64,000 nt of DNA. Source: Paenibacillus protaetiae. GTDB taxonomy: Bacteria; Bacillota; Bacilli; Paenibacillales; Paenibacillaceae. Below the pieces are notes generated by a model. The model ran no database searches. It was not told the origin of the DNA and saw nothing but the letters and a program-made list of their open reading frames with translations. The stretch is taken from contig NZ_CP035492.1 in assembly GCF_004135365.1 (NCBI RefSeq), positions 124,001-188,000 on the forward strand, in the 5' to 3' direction. Shown in pieces: positions 9,764-19,171 of the stretch (positions are counted from its first letter, which is position 1; each line of letters starts with the position of its first letter). The position numbers and the translations under genes were made by a program.

Positions 9764-12700
9764 ATGATTAGTAATCTGCGAGAGAAACGAATAGCTAAAG
9801 TCATCTATGGCCCGGAAGAACAATACGGCGATCGGGAAAGCCTGAAAAGTTTGTTTGAGCGTTCGGTTTCGCTGCATAGCGGAAAAACGGCAATTTCGTT
9901 TGGCGAACAGGAGATGACCTACAGCGAGCTGGGAGACGCAACGGCCAAGGTTGCGAGGCTGCTGCAGGATCATGGTTTAATGAAAGGCGATTTTGTCGGA
10001 ATATATATGGAACGAAGCATGGAAACGGTAATATCCATTTTTGGCGTGCTGCGGGCGGGCGGCGTATACGTGCCGATCGACCCGGAGCATCCGCTGGAAA
10101 GAACGAAGCATGTAGCCGGCAACAGCAGCTGCAAATATATTTTGACCAAAGATGAATATGAAGCAAAAGCGAAGTCGCTCACATCGAATACAAGCGCTGC
10201 GTCCGTGTTGTCGATCAGCGGTTTGCCGGCGTGGCCGGTGCGAGCGGTTAAGCCCGTAACGGTGCATCCGGACGATATGGCTTATGTCATCTATACTTCC
10301 GGATCGACAGGTTTGCCGAAAGGCGCCATGCTCAATCACAGAGGCGTCGTGAACTTATGCCATTCGGTGTCCAAAACGCTGAATTTGACAGCTGACGATG
10401 TCGTCACGCAATTTTCCACGTTCAGCTTCGACGCAGCTGTATTTGACACATTTAATGCTTTGCTGAAAGGCGCTCATCTGGCCATGTTGACCAAAGAGGA
10501 GCAGTTAAGCCCGGAAGCGCTGGCTGACAGAGTCTACCAGAGACAGGCGACTTTCCTGTTCTGCCTGCCGACCTCTGTATTTAACCGGATGGCTGAGAAT
10601 ATTCCGGATTCGGATGCGTACAAGCTGTCCTCGATTCAAGTTGTGCTGGTAGCGGGAGAAGCGTTGTTATCCGATTACGTCCGCAAGTTCCAGAATAAGT
10701 TCGGATCCGGGATGACGATTGTGAACGGATACGGGCCAACTGAATGTACGGTATGCGCAACGATGTACCCGATTAAAGGCTATTGGGATAAAAGCTCTGT
10801 ATCCGTGCCTATCGGTTATCCGTTAGGCAATTACAATTTGTATGTCGTGAAGGAAGACGGTTCTTTGGCGGACCCGGGGGAATCCGGCGAGCTGTACATC
10901 GAGTCGGTTGGACTGGCTCGCGGTTATTTGAATATGCCGGACAAAACGGCCGAGTCGTTTATTCGCAATCCGTTTGTGGACGATCCGCGCTCCATCGTGT
11001 ACAAAACCGGCGATATCGTAAAGGTGCTGGAGGATGGAGGGCTTGAATTTCTGTTCCGCAAGGACGGGCAATTAAAGCTGCGGGGATTCCGGATTGAAAT
11101 CGGCGAAATCGAGAATGCGCTGTCCAAGCATCCGGGCATTCTGGACGCCGTGGTTGTGCCTATCAAGGAAGGAGGCACCGTCAAGCATTTGTCCTGCTTT
11201 TATTCCGAGACCGCCGGCGTAAGCGTTACATCCGTCAAAGAGCATTTAAAGCAATATGTGCCCGGCTATATGATACCAAGCTACTTCTACAAACTGCCGG
11301 AAATTCCGCTGGCGCCGACAGGCAAAGTGGACCGCGGCAGACTGGCGCTGATGGATCATCCCGATCAGGCGGAGCGGGATGAGGGATATGAGCCGCCTGC
11401 CGGAACGGCGGAGCAAGCGATTGCCGAAGTTTGGAAAGAAGTGCTTAAGCTGTCCGAAATAAGCCGCAGCGCCAATTTTTTTGATCTGGGCGGAGATTCT
11501 TTGGCGGTTATAGAAGTATTGTCTCATCTGAAGCTGGATTATTTCCAGCTGCGCATATCCGATTTGTATCGCTATCAGACAATCAAGGATTTGGCTGCTT
11601 ATGCCGGCGCGCTGGCTGATCGCGAAGAGGAAGAGGAGACGGATATTGCGGATTATTACGATTTGACGGAAATGCCCAAGCTGCCGGAAGTGCGGCTGGC
11701 TGGAAGTGACGGGCTTGGGCGGGACGTCCTTATTACCGGTGCTACCGGTTATCTGGGGTCCCATCTGGCCTATGAACTGCTTACTGCCACCCAGGCTCAC
11801 GTCCATTTGCTGGTCAGAGCCAAAAACGGCTGCGCAGGCAAGCGGCGGCTGATCGAAACATTCGACCATTATTTCGGGCAAGGGGTATACGAACGATACG
11901 CTTCCCGGATTCATGTCGTCGAAGGAGAGCTGACGATGCCTGATCTGGGGGTGGACAACTTGGCGGAGGTTGCCGCAGGCCTTAGCTCCATTATCCACGC
12001 CGGCGCGGATGTCCGCCATTTTGGCAACACGGATCATTTCCAGGCGGTCAACGTGGAAGGGACCAAAGCTTTGCTGCAGCTGGTGCAGGCGAATCCGCAG
12101 CTGGCATTTCATTTTATTTCAACCGTCGGCATCCCGGAAGAGATAGCGGCACGCGGCGAATGGGCCGGGCTGCAGCATGATGCGGAGCTGTTTTACAAGC
12201 TGCAGTCGGACAACGTGTATACGAACAGCAAGCTGCAGGCCGAGCGGGCAGTCGCGGAAGCAATACAGCAAGGGCTGCCATGCCGGGTCGGCAATTTATC
12301 CTGCCACAGCGAAACCGGAAGATTTCAGAACAATATTAACGAAAACTTCTTTTACCGCATGATAAAAGGGTTTCTGTTGTTGAAAAAAGTGCCTGAAGTC
12401 AATAGCTTCGTAGACATTACGCCTATTGATTTTGCAAGCCGCTTTATCGTACAGCTGGCGAAAGAACCGGTTATGGGATCGGTGTATCATATTTGCAATC
12501 CCGTGCAGGTGCATTTCAATGAAGTCATTTCGCTGCTTATGCAAGAAGGGTATGAGCTGGAGGCTGTTCCGGTCAAAGCGTTCAGGCAATGGGTATTAAG
12601 CCGGGGCAATGCTGTCAGCGAGGAAGGCGTGCAGCTCGTTATGGCTTATTTGGACGGCGACGGGCTTTACAACGCCGATTTTAAATATTCATCCGAACGT

Positions 12701-12811
12701 TCATTCGCGAAAGCGCAGCGTATCGGGCAGCCGCCGGAAATAGAGATATTAATGAAGCGTCTTGTCCAATATGCAGCCGAAACCGGCTACTTCCCTCTTC
12801 CTTCGCGGTAA
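9764..12811 (+). CDS. NRPS-like adenylation / carrier / thioester reductase protein
   Basis: A single-module enzyme with order A-PCP-TD and no condensation domain. The A domain (~residues 20-520) has YTSGSTGLPKGAM (~176), GYGPTECTVCA (~321), YKTGD and the invariant Lys in PTGKVDRG. The carrier motif FFDLGGDSLAV (~570-580) provides the phosphopantetheine Ser. The C-terminal third is an NADPH-dependent reductase with DVLITGATGYLGS (~655). The expected reaction activates an acid or amino acid and releases it as an aldehyde or alcohol, like carboxylic acid reductases and Lys2. By manual alignment to GrsA I read the specificity code roughly as D-A-F-F-L-A-G-V-C-K, suggesting a hydrophobic amino acid; this is weak. 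ATG 9764 is preferred over GTG 9761 because AAGGAG lies 6 bases before it. No phosphopantetheinyl transferase, transporter or partner NRPS gene is nearby. Confidence 0.88.
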   Translation: MISNLREKRIAKVIYGPEEQYGDRESLKSLFERSVSLHSGKTAISFGEQEMTYSELGDATAKVARLLQDHGLMKGDFVGIYMERSMETVISIFGVLRAGGVYVPIDPEHPLERTKHVAGNSSCKYILTKDEYEAKAKSLTSNTSAASVLSISGLPAWPVRAVKPVTVHPDDMAYVIYTSGSTGLPKGAMLNHRGVVNLCHSVSKTLNLTADDVVTQFSTFSFDAAVFDTFNALLKGAHLAMLTKEEQLSPEALADRVYQRQATFLFCLPTSVFNRMAENIPDSDAYKLSSIQVVLVAGEALLSDYVRKFQNKFGSGMTIVNGYGPTECTVCATMYPIKGYWDKSSVSVPIGYPLGNYNLYVVKEDGSLADPGESGELYIESVGLARGYLNMPDKTAESFIRNPFVDDPRSIVYKTGDIVKVLEDGGLEFLFRKDGQLKLRGFRIEIGEIENALSKHPGILDAVVVPIKEGGTVKHLSCFYSETAGVSVTSVKEHLKQYVPGYMIPSYFYKLPEIPLAPTGKVDRGRLALMDHPDQAERDEGYEPPAGTAEQAIAEVWKEVLKLSEISRSANFFDLGGDSLAVIEVLSHLKLDYFQLRISDLYRYQTIKDLAAYAGALADREEEEETDIADYYDLTEMPKLPEVRLAGSDGLGRDVLITGATGYLGSHLAYELLTATQAHVHLLVRAKNGCAGKRRLIETFDHYFGQGVYERYASRIHVVEGELTMPDLGVDNLAEVAAGLSSIIHAGADVRHFGNTDHFQAVNVEGTKALLQLVQANPQLAFHFISTVGIPEEIAARGEWAGLQHDAELFYKLQSDNVYTNSKLQAERAVAEAIQQGLPCRVGNLSCHSETGRFQNNINENFFYRMIKGFLLLKKVPEVNSFVDITPIDFASRFIVQLAKEPVMGSVYHICNPVQVHFNEVISLLMQEGYELEAVPVKAFRQWVLSRGNAVSEEGVQLVMAYLDGDGLYNADFKYSSERSFAKAQRIGQPPEIEILMKRLVQYAAETGYFPLPSR

Positions 12812-12914
12812 TATGAATTTAGGGCAACGTATTTCAACTATTTACAAAACGATAGGGATACTTTCCTTCCAAATTGCTTTAAGATAGAAGTAGACTGCAA
12901 GGGAGGAAAGGAAT

Positions 12915-13607
12915 ATGGAGCAGAACATACCTGTATTAACGAAACCGGAAGCTGTTATTTTTGATATGGACGGCACGTTGTTCGAGACGGACACGCTGCT
13001 TCGCGGCGTGCACGAGAATATTTTCCGCACGCTGCGCGAAGAAGGGCTGTACGGCGAGACGCCGCCTGTCGAACGGCTGCTGGGATGCCTTGGCATGCTG
13101 CTGGACGATATATGGCTGAAGGTGATGCCGGACGCTTCGGAAGCTGCGCGGGACCGTGCCAATGAGCTGCTGCTGCAATATGAGATCGAAGGGCTGGAAG
13201 CCGGCGAAGGGCGGCTGTACAGCGGCGCGGAAGAAGCGCTGAGACAGCTGAAGGAGCAGGGCGTGAAGCTGTTTGTCGCCAGCAATGGCCTGGAGCTGTA
13301 TGTGAAAGAAGTCGCCCGGTTAAAAGGCATCGCCCCGCTGTTCGAAGGTTTGTACAGCGCCGGCGAATACCGTACGTCCAGCAAAGTAGATCTGGTCGCT
13401 TTGCTGCTCCAGGAGCATGGCATCGGCCATGCCTGGATGGTCGGCGACCGCTCGTCCGATGTAGAAGCCGGCCGCAACAATGGACTAGATGTTATCGGCT
13501 GCGCTTATGCGGACTACGGACACAGCCAGGAGCTGGAAGGGGCTGACGCGCTTATCCGCTCCTTGACCGAACTGCTGCCGCTGCTTGCTGCAGCGCAGCA
13601 GGCGTAG
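12915..13607 (+). CDS. HAD-superfamily hydrolase, phosphoglycolate-phosphatase-like
   Basis: Cytoplasmic phosphatase of the HAD family, 230 residues. Motif I is VIFDMDGTLFETD (~13-25) with both catalytic Asp residues, motif II is LFVASNG (~119), motif III is the Lys in SSKVDLV (~157), and motif IV is MVGDRSSDVEAGRNNG (~178). A helical cap sits between motifs I and II, as in the PGP/beta-phosphoglucomutase subgroup. The ATG follows AAGGGAGGAAAGG. It is 104 bp after the NRPS-like gene and ends at a bidirectional terminator. The substrate cannot be told; a repair or housekeeping phosphatase is as likely as a role with its upstream neighbour. Confidence 0.88.
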   Translation: MEQNIPVLTKPEAVIFDMDGTLFETDTLLRGVHENIFRTLREEGLYGETPPVERLLGCLGMLLDDIWLKVMPDASEAARDRANELLLQYEIEGLEAGEGRLYSGAEEALRQLKEQGVKLFVASNGLELYVKEVARLKGIAPLFEGLYSAGEYRTSSKVDLVALLLQEHGIGHAWMVGDRSSDVEAGRNNGLDVIGCAYADYGHSQELEGADALIRSLTELLPLLAAAQQA

Positions 13608-13624
13608 CCATCACATTAAGCATA

Positions 13625-13672
13625 ACGACAGGCGCTTGAGAGCGATTGACCGCTTTCAAGCGCCTGTCGTTT
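13625..13672. terminator. bidirectional terminator between HAD gene and YheC/YheD operon
   Basis: GACAGGCGCTTGAGAGCG pairs with CGCTTTCAAGCGCCTGTC across ATTGAC, flanked by A-containing and GTTT ends. It serves the convergent ends of the HAD gene and the six-gene minus-strand operon. Confidence 0.75.
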
Positions 13673-13699
13673 ATAGCATGTATAACCTCTTATACCGTC

Positions 13700-14944
13700 T
13701 TATCCATTCTCGCCCAGCCACTCGCGCGGGAACGAAACTTCAGCCTCTTCCGCTTCAGTATAAGGCCATCCGGGAGAGTCCGGATGGGCTGCCGGTTTAA
13801 CGCTTTTGGAAAGCTTGGATTTGGAATCGGCCGCAAGTTTGGAGGAGCGGTTTTTTTTGCGTTCATACACATACAGGGCATACTCGAGGGGCCGGATAAT
13901 CGCCTTCCGGTACGTTTCTTTCTCGCCCGCCTGCGCAAATACTTCCCGTGCAGGCTTGGGATTGACCTCTAGCAGCCAAATATGGCCGCTGCGGTCGATC
14001 GCAAGATCTAAGGCGAGCTCGCATAATGCCCCGAAGCTTTGTTCGAGATATTTGGCAACGTCAATGCCGAATTGCTCGGCTTCCTGCCGGACGGCAGCAG
14101 CCTTCTCCGCGCCTACCCACTGCGTCAGCAGTTCGGTCATGCCGATTGCCTGGCCGCCGCCGTGCAGGTTGGATGTTACGCTCCGCAAAGGTCCGACCCG
14201 CCCGGCGCAGCCGGTAAATTTCCATTCGCCGGAACGATCCTTCTGCACCAGCATCCGGTAATCATGCACCCGTCCGTTCGGGAGCTTCAAATGAAGCCCC
14301 TGCTGCACGATATGGCTGACCGTCTTCAAATTCCAGCTTTCCAAAAAACGCCCAAGCCCCTGCTGCGTAACTTTAATCGGCTGAATAATTTTCCTCGCCT
14401 GGTTCCGGCCCTGGAGCAGCACTTTGCCGTCTTTTTTCCGTTCAATCTGCAAAATCCCCCTGCCTCCTGTGCCGTTTATGGGCTTCAGAAACAGCAGGGA
14501 ATGTTTGCGCAGCATGTCGCTGACGTCCGAGACCGATGCGGCTAGCCTGGTCGCCGGCAAATAGCCGCGAAACCGGCTATCCTTCGATAGCGTGCGATGC
14601 ACGGTCCATTTGTTCCGCAGCGGCCGGTTCAAGAAGGTCAAGTGGCCGTATTTGGACCGGAATTCGCGAAGACGCTCGAAACGGGGCGATTTTTGAATGC
14701 GGCACCGGTCATAAATCATATGAGGAAAACCGGTCCATTTGCGCGTCCATTTACGCGTTTCGGGACTATAAAATAAAGCGTTGATTTTATTTTGCTTGAA
14801 ATCGACATCATCGGGCGTAAACACAAAGATAGTAAGCCCAAGCTTGCGGCCGCTGCTAATCATTTTGGCGTAAACCGATTTTTCCTCCAGCGTACCCTGA
14901 TCATTGAGATACAAAGTTAGAATTCCGAGTACCGGCTGTGTCAT
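13700..14944 (-). CDS. YheC/YheD-family ATP-grasp protein (copy 1, operon end)
   Basis: Last gene of the minus-strand operon, 414 residues. It begins directly with PVLGILTLYLND, so it lacks the ~90-residue N-terminal domain of the longer paralogues. ATP-grasp signatures are FLKPINGTGGRGI, HIVQQGL, DYRMLVQKD and, near the C-terminus, LDLAIDRSGHIWLLEVNPKP, which supplies the metal-binding Glu and Asn. B. subtilis relatives are associated with the spore coat, but no reaction has been firmly assigned; ATP-grasp enzymes generally ligate a carboxylate to an amine or thiol. AAAGGAG precedes ATG 14944. The start lies inside the 3' end of the upstream GNAT gene (44-nt overlap), consistent with translational coupling. 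The basic C-terminal tail is not conserved in the other copies. Confidence 0.85.
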   Translation of the reverse strand: MTQPVLGILTLYLNDQGTLEEKSVYAKMISSGRKLGLTIFVFTPDDVDFKQNKINALFYSPETRKWTRKWTGFPHMIYDRCRIQKSPRFERLREFRSKYGHLTFLNRPLRNKWTVHRTLSKDSRFRGYLPATRLAASVSDVSDMLRKHSLLFLKPINGTGGRGILQIERKKDGKVLLQGRNQARKIIQPIKVTQQGLGRFLESWNLKTVSHIVQQGLHLKLPNGRVHDYRMLVQKDRSGEWKFTGCAGRVGPLRSVTSNLHGGGQAIGMTELLTQWVGAEKAAAVRQEAEQFGIDVAKYLEQSFGALCELALDLAIDRSGHIWLLEVNPKPAREVFAQAGEKETYRKAIIRPLEYALYVYERKKNRSSKLAADSKSKLSKSVKPAAHPDSPGWPYTEAEEAEVSFPREWLGENG

Positions 14945-15404
14945 GACTGATTCTCCTTTCGAATCGAAGCGTAGGTTTGCCGGTAGGGCCGGTATTCATA
15001 GCAACAGCAATCATGCCAAGCTTAAAACATAGCGCCATGCTGGGGGCATTGTCACAGGCGACGCTGCAGGCAAGCCGCTCGAAGCGGCTCATCAGCCCTT
15101 TTACAATTTTGCTGCCGATGCCTCTTGCCCGCATGTCGGAATGAACCACAACAAAGCAGCCGTTCTCGCCGGCATCGCCCGCATACCCTATGCCGGCGAT
15201 GCGGCCGTCCAAGGAGGCGACAACTACTGCGGCCGCTCCTTTTTCCCCGCTGGGTAAAGATAGCTGTTCCGGCTCTAACGTGCGGAACGCATGCATAGAT
15301 GTGGCTGTCAACCGCTTATCTCCGAAACGGATGGCAAACCCGATCAGTCTTTTACGCTCAGCAGTCCATTGTTCAGGGGTTAGCAGTTGAAGCCGCAGTT
15401 CCAT
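14901..15404 (-). CDS. GNAT-family N-acetyltransferase inside the ATP-grasp operon
   Basis: About 167 residues with a GNAT fold: VVVASLDGRIAGIGY, then FVVVHSDMRARGIGSKIVKGL carrying the R-x-x-G-I-G-S acetyl-CoA loop, then ACDNAPSMALCFKLGM. ATG 15404 is preferred over the in-frame GTG 15416 because AGGTGG lies 8 bases before the ATG. It overlaps the stop region of the preceding ATP-grasp gene and its own 3' end overlaps the next ATP-grasp gene by 44 nt, so it is embedded in the operon. This tight packing suggests it modifies the same, unknown, substrate as the ATP-grasp enzymes. Substrate unknown. Confidence 0.8.
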   Translation of the reverse strand: MELRLQLLTPEQWTAERKRLIGFAIRFGDKRLTATSMHAFRTLEPEQLSLPSGEKGAAAVVVASLDGRIAGIGYAGDAGENGCFVVVHSDMRARGIGSKIVKGLMSRFERLACSVACDNAPSMALCFKLGMIAVAMNTGPTGKPTLRFERRISHDTAGTRNSNFVSQ

Positions 15405-15405
15405 G

Positions 15406-16563
15406 TTACGCGCCACCTGCCTTTTTCTTTTTGCCTTTTGTCAAATAGTTGGCGTATTGGAAAATCCGCTCGAGCGATTTTTGCCGAATATGCGGTTCGT
15501 CGAATTTCATCGGTTTGGCATTCGCCTCAAAAAACCAAATATGGCCATCTTTGTCGACGCCAAGATCCATCGACATTTCTCCCAGCGTTTGACCGGAATT
15601 TTGCTCAATATGCCTGGCGATAATGAGCGCGGTCTGTTTCGCCTTTATTAGTATTTTACGACCTAAATCTTGGTTAAAAGAACTGACAAGCAGCATTTCC
15701 GGGTCCTCGATGCTTCCGCCGCGCGGAACATGTGTCGTAATACTGGAAGATCCGGCGAGGCGCGCGCCGATTCCTGTCAAATCCCACTCGCCAAGGTCGT
15801 TTTTTTGGACCAGTGCGCGCAGGTCGAATCTTCGGTCCTGGAAGGAGGCGAGCTGGATGCCCTGCTGCGCGATGTAGGCGCCGCCCGAACTTTCTTTTGC
15901 AATTTTGCTCCACAGCTTCGGAAGGCTGGCGCAATTGTAGGTGACGCTCTTCCGGTCCTCTTGTATTTTGAGCCGGTAAGGCAGCTGCTTCTCAGGCTGC
16001 ACCTTCACAGTCATAATGCCTTTGCCGGCTTTGCCGCTTTCCGGCTTCAAATATAAATAACGGTGTCTCCGCAGCATCCGGCTCAGGCCGGTTATGGACA
16101 TCAGCCGCCGGGTGGCCGGAATAAAGCTTTTGGTTGATCTGGAGCTGCGGAGCCACTCGAACAGTTCCCATTTGTTGAAGAATGAAGGATTAAACAATAT
16201 CGTTCGGTTTGTTCGCATACACGCTTTAATTTTTTGCCGGACGGCCGGCTGCATTTCGTCTTCCCGCAGCGGAATGCGATTATAAATAATATGAGGGAAC
16301 GGGAGCAGCTTTTGCTGCCATGTCTCGGTTTCTGCGTTATACGCAAAGCCTTTAAGATGCGAACGTTTCAAATGAAGGTTTTTAACGGTCAGCACATAGA
16401 CGATATAGCCCATCTGCTCGCCGGTTTTAATAATGTCTACGAAATTATCCCGGTTGCCGCGAAACAGCTGAATATCGTCATCAATGGTCAGAATCGCAAA
16501 CACTGTTTTACCGCTGTGCAAATCGGCAAGTTCTCTATCGTCTGGAAGCAGGAAGCTGCTCAA
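15406..16563 (-). CDS. YheC/YheD-family ATP-grasp protein (copy 2)
   Basis: A 385-residue paralogue. The start is TTG 16563, preceded by AAGGAGGTG at 8 bases; no ATG fits. The first ~30 residues differ from other copies, then FAILTIDDDIQLFRGN corresponds to the start of the short form. Conserved ATP-grasp elements are LYLKPESGKAGKGIM, YIAQQGIQLA, DLRALVQKND, THVPRGG and MDLGVDKDGHIWFFEANAKP. It starts 2 bp after the stop of copy 3 and overlaps the GNAT start, so all are co-transcribed. Role likely in spore envelope formation by family analogy; no biochemical function is known to me. Confidence 0.85.
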   Translation of the reverse strand: MSSFLLPDDRELADLHSGKTVFAILTIDDDIQLFRGNRDNFVDIIKTGEQMGYIVYVLTVKNLHLKRSHLKGFAYNAETETWQQKLLPFPHIIYNRIPLREDEMQPAVRQKIKACMRTNRTILFNPSFFNKWELFEWLRSSRSTKSFIPATRRLMSITGLSRMLRRHRYLYLKPESGKAGKGIMTVKVQPEKQLPYRLKIQEDRKSVTYNCASLPKLWSKIAKESSGGAYIAQQGIQLASFQDRRFDLRALVQKNDLGEWDLTGIGARLAGSSSITTHVPRGGSIEDPEMLLVSSFNQDLGRKILIKAKQTALIIARHIEQNSGQTLGEMSMDLGVDKDGHIWFFEANAKPMKFDEPHIRQKSLERIFQYANYLTKGKKKKAGGA

Positions 16564-16565
16564 CG

Positions 16566-17936
16566 CTATTCACCTCCTTGGAAGCGGCTTAAATAAAAGC
16601 AGTGCTCCACAATATGGGACAGCGATGCTTTGCCTTCAGCTTTCAGGGACGGGTGCTTAAAGATGGATCTGCCCGGTTTGGCGTTTGCCTCAAACATCCA
16701 TATTTCCCCGTCTTTGTCGATGCCGATATCGAGTCCAAGCTCGCCAAGGCGATGCGGATAGTTGCGCTCGATCGCCTCCGACATTTTGACGGCGACTTCT
16801 TTCGCTTTATCGAGCACCTCTTTGGCGCTTGCGCCAAAAGTACGGTTTAACGCATGCTCGGGCGTGAGCAGCGAACCGCCGTTTTTGACATGGGTCGTCA
16901 CGCTGCCGCGTCCGGCCTTTTTCGCGCCGATGCCGACGGGAACCCATTCATTACGCCCGTTTTTATGCATATGGAACCTGAAATCAATCGGGCAGTTGTC
17001 GATTTCGATCAAACGTATCCCTTGCTGCACCACATAAGTGCTAAAGGAACTGCCGTGGCGGTTTTGCAGCATCCGGATCAAACTTTGATAATTGGTGAAG
17101 CGAAGCAGGACATTGCGTCCTCCTTTGCGGTAACGCGCGAAATAACCCCGCTTCGGATGATAGGTCAACCGGTAAATGCCGATGCCCAGGCTGCCTGCGG
17201 TTGGCTTGAAATATAGAAAATGATGTTTTTCCAGCAGCGCTTTAATTTTGTCGCTGGACGGTCCGGAGATGGATTCGGGAAGATGCTGCAGCGCTTCCGG
17301 ATCGTTCTCGAGCAGCTTATAAACATCCGCCTTATTAAAAAAACTCCAGTTGAAAAACGGGATTTTTTTGCGCACGAACCGTTCTCTGAGCGAGCTGATC
17401 GTTGAGGACGTTTCAGCTTTGCGGCTCGGCAGGCGGTTGTATACGACGTCCGGGAGCGGAACTGTTTTCCGGAACCAGCTTCCTTGCGGCGTCAGAAAAT
17501 AGCCGTTGACCGTTTCCTGCTGCCAGTTGATGTCACTGGGCGTAAAGCCGAAAATAAATGCTTTGCGCTCTCCTGAACGGATCAGCTCCTTAATAAAGCT
17601 GGAACGGGAGCCAAACGGGCTTTGATTGGAGGCAGTCGAGGAATCGCTCAAAATGCCTACCAGCGGACCGAGCTGTACTTCGTTTTCGCCGTTGCCAAGC
17701 ACGTGGACATTGCCTGTTTTCGGTATATTCATAACCTGTCTGACACCGGCTGACAAATACAGATGATGGCCGGGACGTTTCAGCGAACGGACGGCAGCAG
17801 TTGTCACCTCATTGCCCAGTTTGAGCTGAATCGTCTTTTTGCCGGTGAGCTTGAGTTCTTTAAACAACGGACGGGACAAATAAATGACTTTATCCGTTGC
17901 CTGGGAGAAGTGCACGTTGCAAGTTGTCAAACTCAT
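16566..17936 (-). CDS. YheC/YheD-family ATP-grasp protein, long form (copy 3)
   Basis: A 456-residue long-form paralogue. Residues ~1-95 form an extra N-terminal domain rich in beta strands (KTIQLKLGNEVTTAAVRSL), followed by LGPLVGILSDSS, the point at which short forms begin. ATP-grasp motifs are LYFKPTAGSLGIGIYRL, YVVQQGIRLI, DFRFHMHKNG, THVKNGGS and LDIGIDKDGEIWMFEANAKP. AGGAGG sits 6 bases before ATG 17936. The gene follows copy 4 by 17 bp. The alternating long-short-long-short order in this operon (copies 5, 4, 3, 2) suggests that a long/short pair was duplicated as a unit. Confidence 0.87.
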   Translation of the reverse strand: MSLTTCNVHFSQATDKVIYLSRPLFKELKLTGKKTIQLKLGNEVTTAAVRSLKRPGHHLYLSAGVRQVMNIPKTGNVHVLGNGENEVQLGPLVGILSDSSTASNQSPFGSRSSFIKELIRSGERKAFIFGFTPSDINWQQETVNGYFLTPQGSWFRKTVPLPDVVYNRLPSRKAETSSTISSLRERFVRKKIPFFNWSFFNKADVYKLLENDPEALQHLPESISGPSSDKIKALLEKHHFLYFKPTAGSLGIGIYRLTYHPKRGYFARYRKGGRNVLLRFTNYQSLIRMLQNRHGSSFSTYVVQQGIRLIEIDNCPIDFRFHMHKNGRNEWVPVGIGAKKAGRGSVTTHVKNGGSLLTPEHALNRTFGASAKEVLDKAKEVAVKMSEAIERNYPHRLGELGLDIGIDKDGEIWMFEANAKPGRSIFKHPSLKAEGKASLSHIVEHCFYLSRFQGGE

Positions 17937-17953
17937 GATGAACCTCCTGAACG

Positions 17954-19159
17954 TTATCTAGCCGAAGGCCGTTTCACGTTGGGTAACGTTGATCGGGTCA
18001 TTAGCCGGCGGCCGTCTGCGAATAGTTTCGTTGGTAGCGATGGTGAACGGCGGCTGTTCAGCAGCCGGGCGTACAATAGCGGCCGTTCAATCGATTGGGC
18101 TGCTGCAAGTTCATCATTCAGCAGTCCGAAGGCGGTGCGGCCCGGCTTGGAATTGACCTCCAGCAGCCACAGCTTGCCGCCGTCCGCGATGCCGTAATCA
18201 AACCCAAGCTCGGCGAACCGGCCGTACCGGTTCTCAAGCCTATGAGCAATATATTCGCTCATGTTCGTCATTTGTGCGCTTAACTGGCTGCCAATCTTTT
18301 CGCCGAAGCTGTCCCGAAGCAGCTTGCTCGCATCCTCAGCCGTTCCGCCTCCGTGCAGGTTTGAGGTGATCGACCCGGACTTGCCGATTCGGGCTGCCAT
18401 TCCCGTGACGGACCACCGCCCGTGTTCATCTTTCTGCATAAGGACGCGTATATCAAACGGCCTGCCGTCCGGTACAGCCAAGTGTAAATAGGGCTGCACA
18501 ATATACGGGGTCTTTCCGATGAAACCCGACAGCCACCGTTTCCACTGCGCAGTGTCGTTAAAAAGCAGCGAGAACGGCCGGTTGCTCCTTGTTCTGCCGT
18601 CGACAGATATTTGCTGCTTTTCGCCGCTGCGCTGAATAAGCAGCGCGCCTTTGCCCTGCATGCCGGAAGCCGGCTTCAGGAACAATCCATCCTTGCATCG
18701 CGCAAAGGAGGAGAGAAGCTGCTCGGCGCTGCGAAATTTAACGGTAGGCGGCAAAATGGAAGCCGCATCCGGATAAGCATTCAGCAAATGATGCACATCC
18801 CATTTGGAAGGCAGCGGGCTGCTCAACTGGCGAAAAGGCTTTCGGCTGCGAAGCTGCTTTAGCGCAGCCAGGCATTTCATCCTCATTGCGGCGCTTGTGT
18901 AATAGCAGCGGTCGAATACAATATCCGGCAGCGGCACTTTCTGCCGGTTCCAAACCCCGTTTTTGTACCGGTATCCGTACAACTGCTCGCCGGCAAGCTC
19001 GCCCGGAGAAAACACATACAGGTCGATATGGTGTTTGGCTGCCGTTTCACTCAGCCCTTTGTAAAACGCGGGTTCAGGAAGAACCGTTTCCGTAAGCCCG
19101 GAGGACGTAACTTGACTGCTGATCGCCGTTACAAATATCCCGATAATAAGTGGCAGCAT
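17954..19159 (-). CDS. YheC/YheD-family ATP-grasp protein (copy 4)
   Basis: A 401-residue short-form paralogue starting LPLIIGIFVTAISSQV. Conserved parts are LFLKPASGMQGKGALLIQ, YIVQPYLHLA, DIRVLMQKDEHG, SNLHGGG and LGFDYGIADGGKLWLLEVNSKP, so the nucleotide- and metal-binding residues are retained. It resembles copy 1 most closely in the SNLHGGG stretch. GGAGG precedes ATG 19159, and the gene begins 12 bp after the stop of copy 5, which indicates one transcript. The specific substrate is unknown. Confidence 0.86.
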   Translation of the reverse strand: MLPLIIGIFVTAISSQVTSSGLTETVLPEPAFYKGLSETAAKHHIDLYVFSPGELAGEQLYGYRYKNGVWNRQKVPLPDIVFDRCYYTSAAMRMKCLAALKQLRSRKPFRQLSSPLPSKWDVHHLLNAYPDAASILPPTVKFRSAEQLLSSFARCKDGLFLKPASGMQGKGALLIQRSGEKQQISVDGRTRSNRPFSLLFNDTAQWKRWLSGFIGKTPYIVQPYLHLAVPDGRPFDIRVLMQKDEHGRWSVTGMAARIGKSGSITSNLHGGGTAEDASKLLRDSFGEKIGSQLSAQMTNMSEYIAHRLENRYGRFAELGFDYGIADGGKLWLLEVNSKPGRTAFGLLNDELAAAQSIERPLLYARLLNSRRSPSLPTKLFADGRRLMTRSTLPNVKRPSAR

Positions 19160-19171
19160 CGCAGACCTCCG

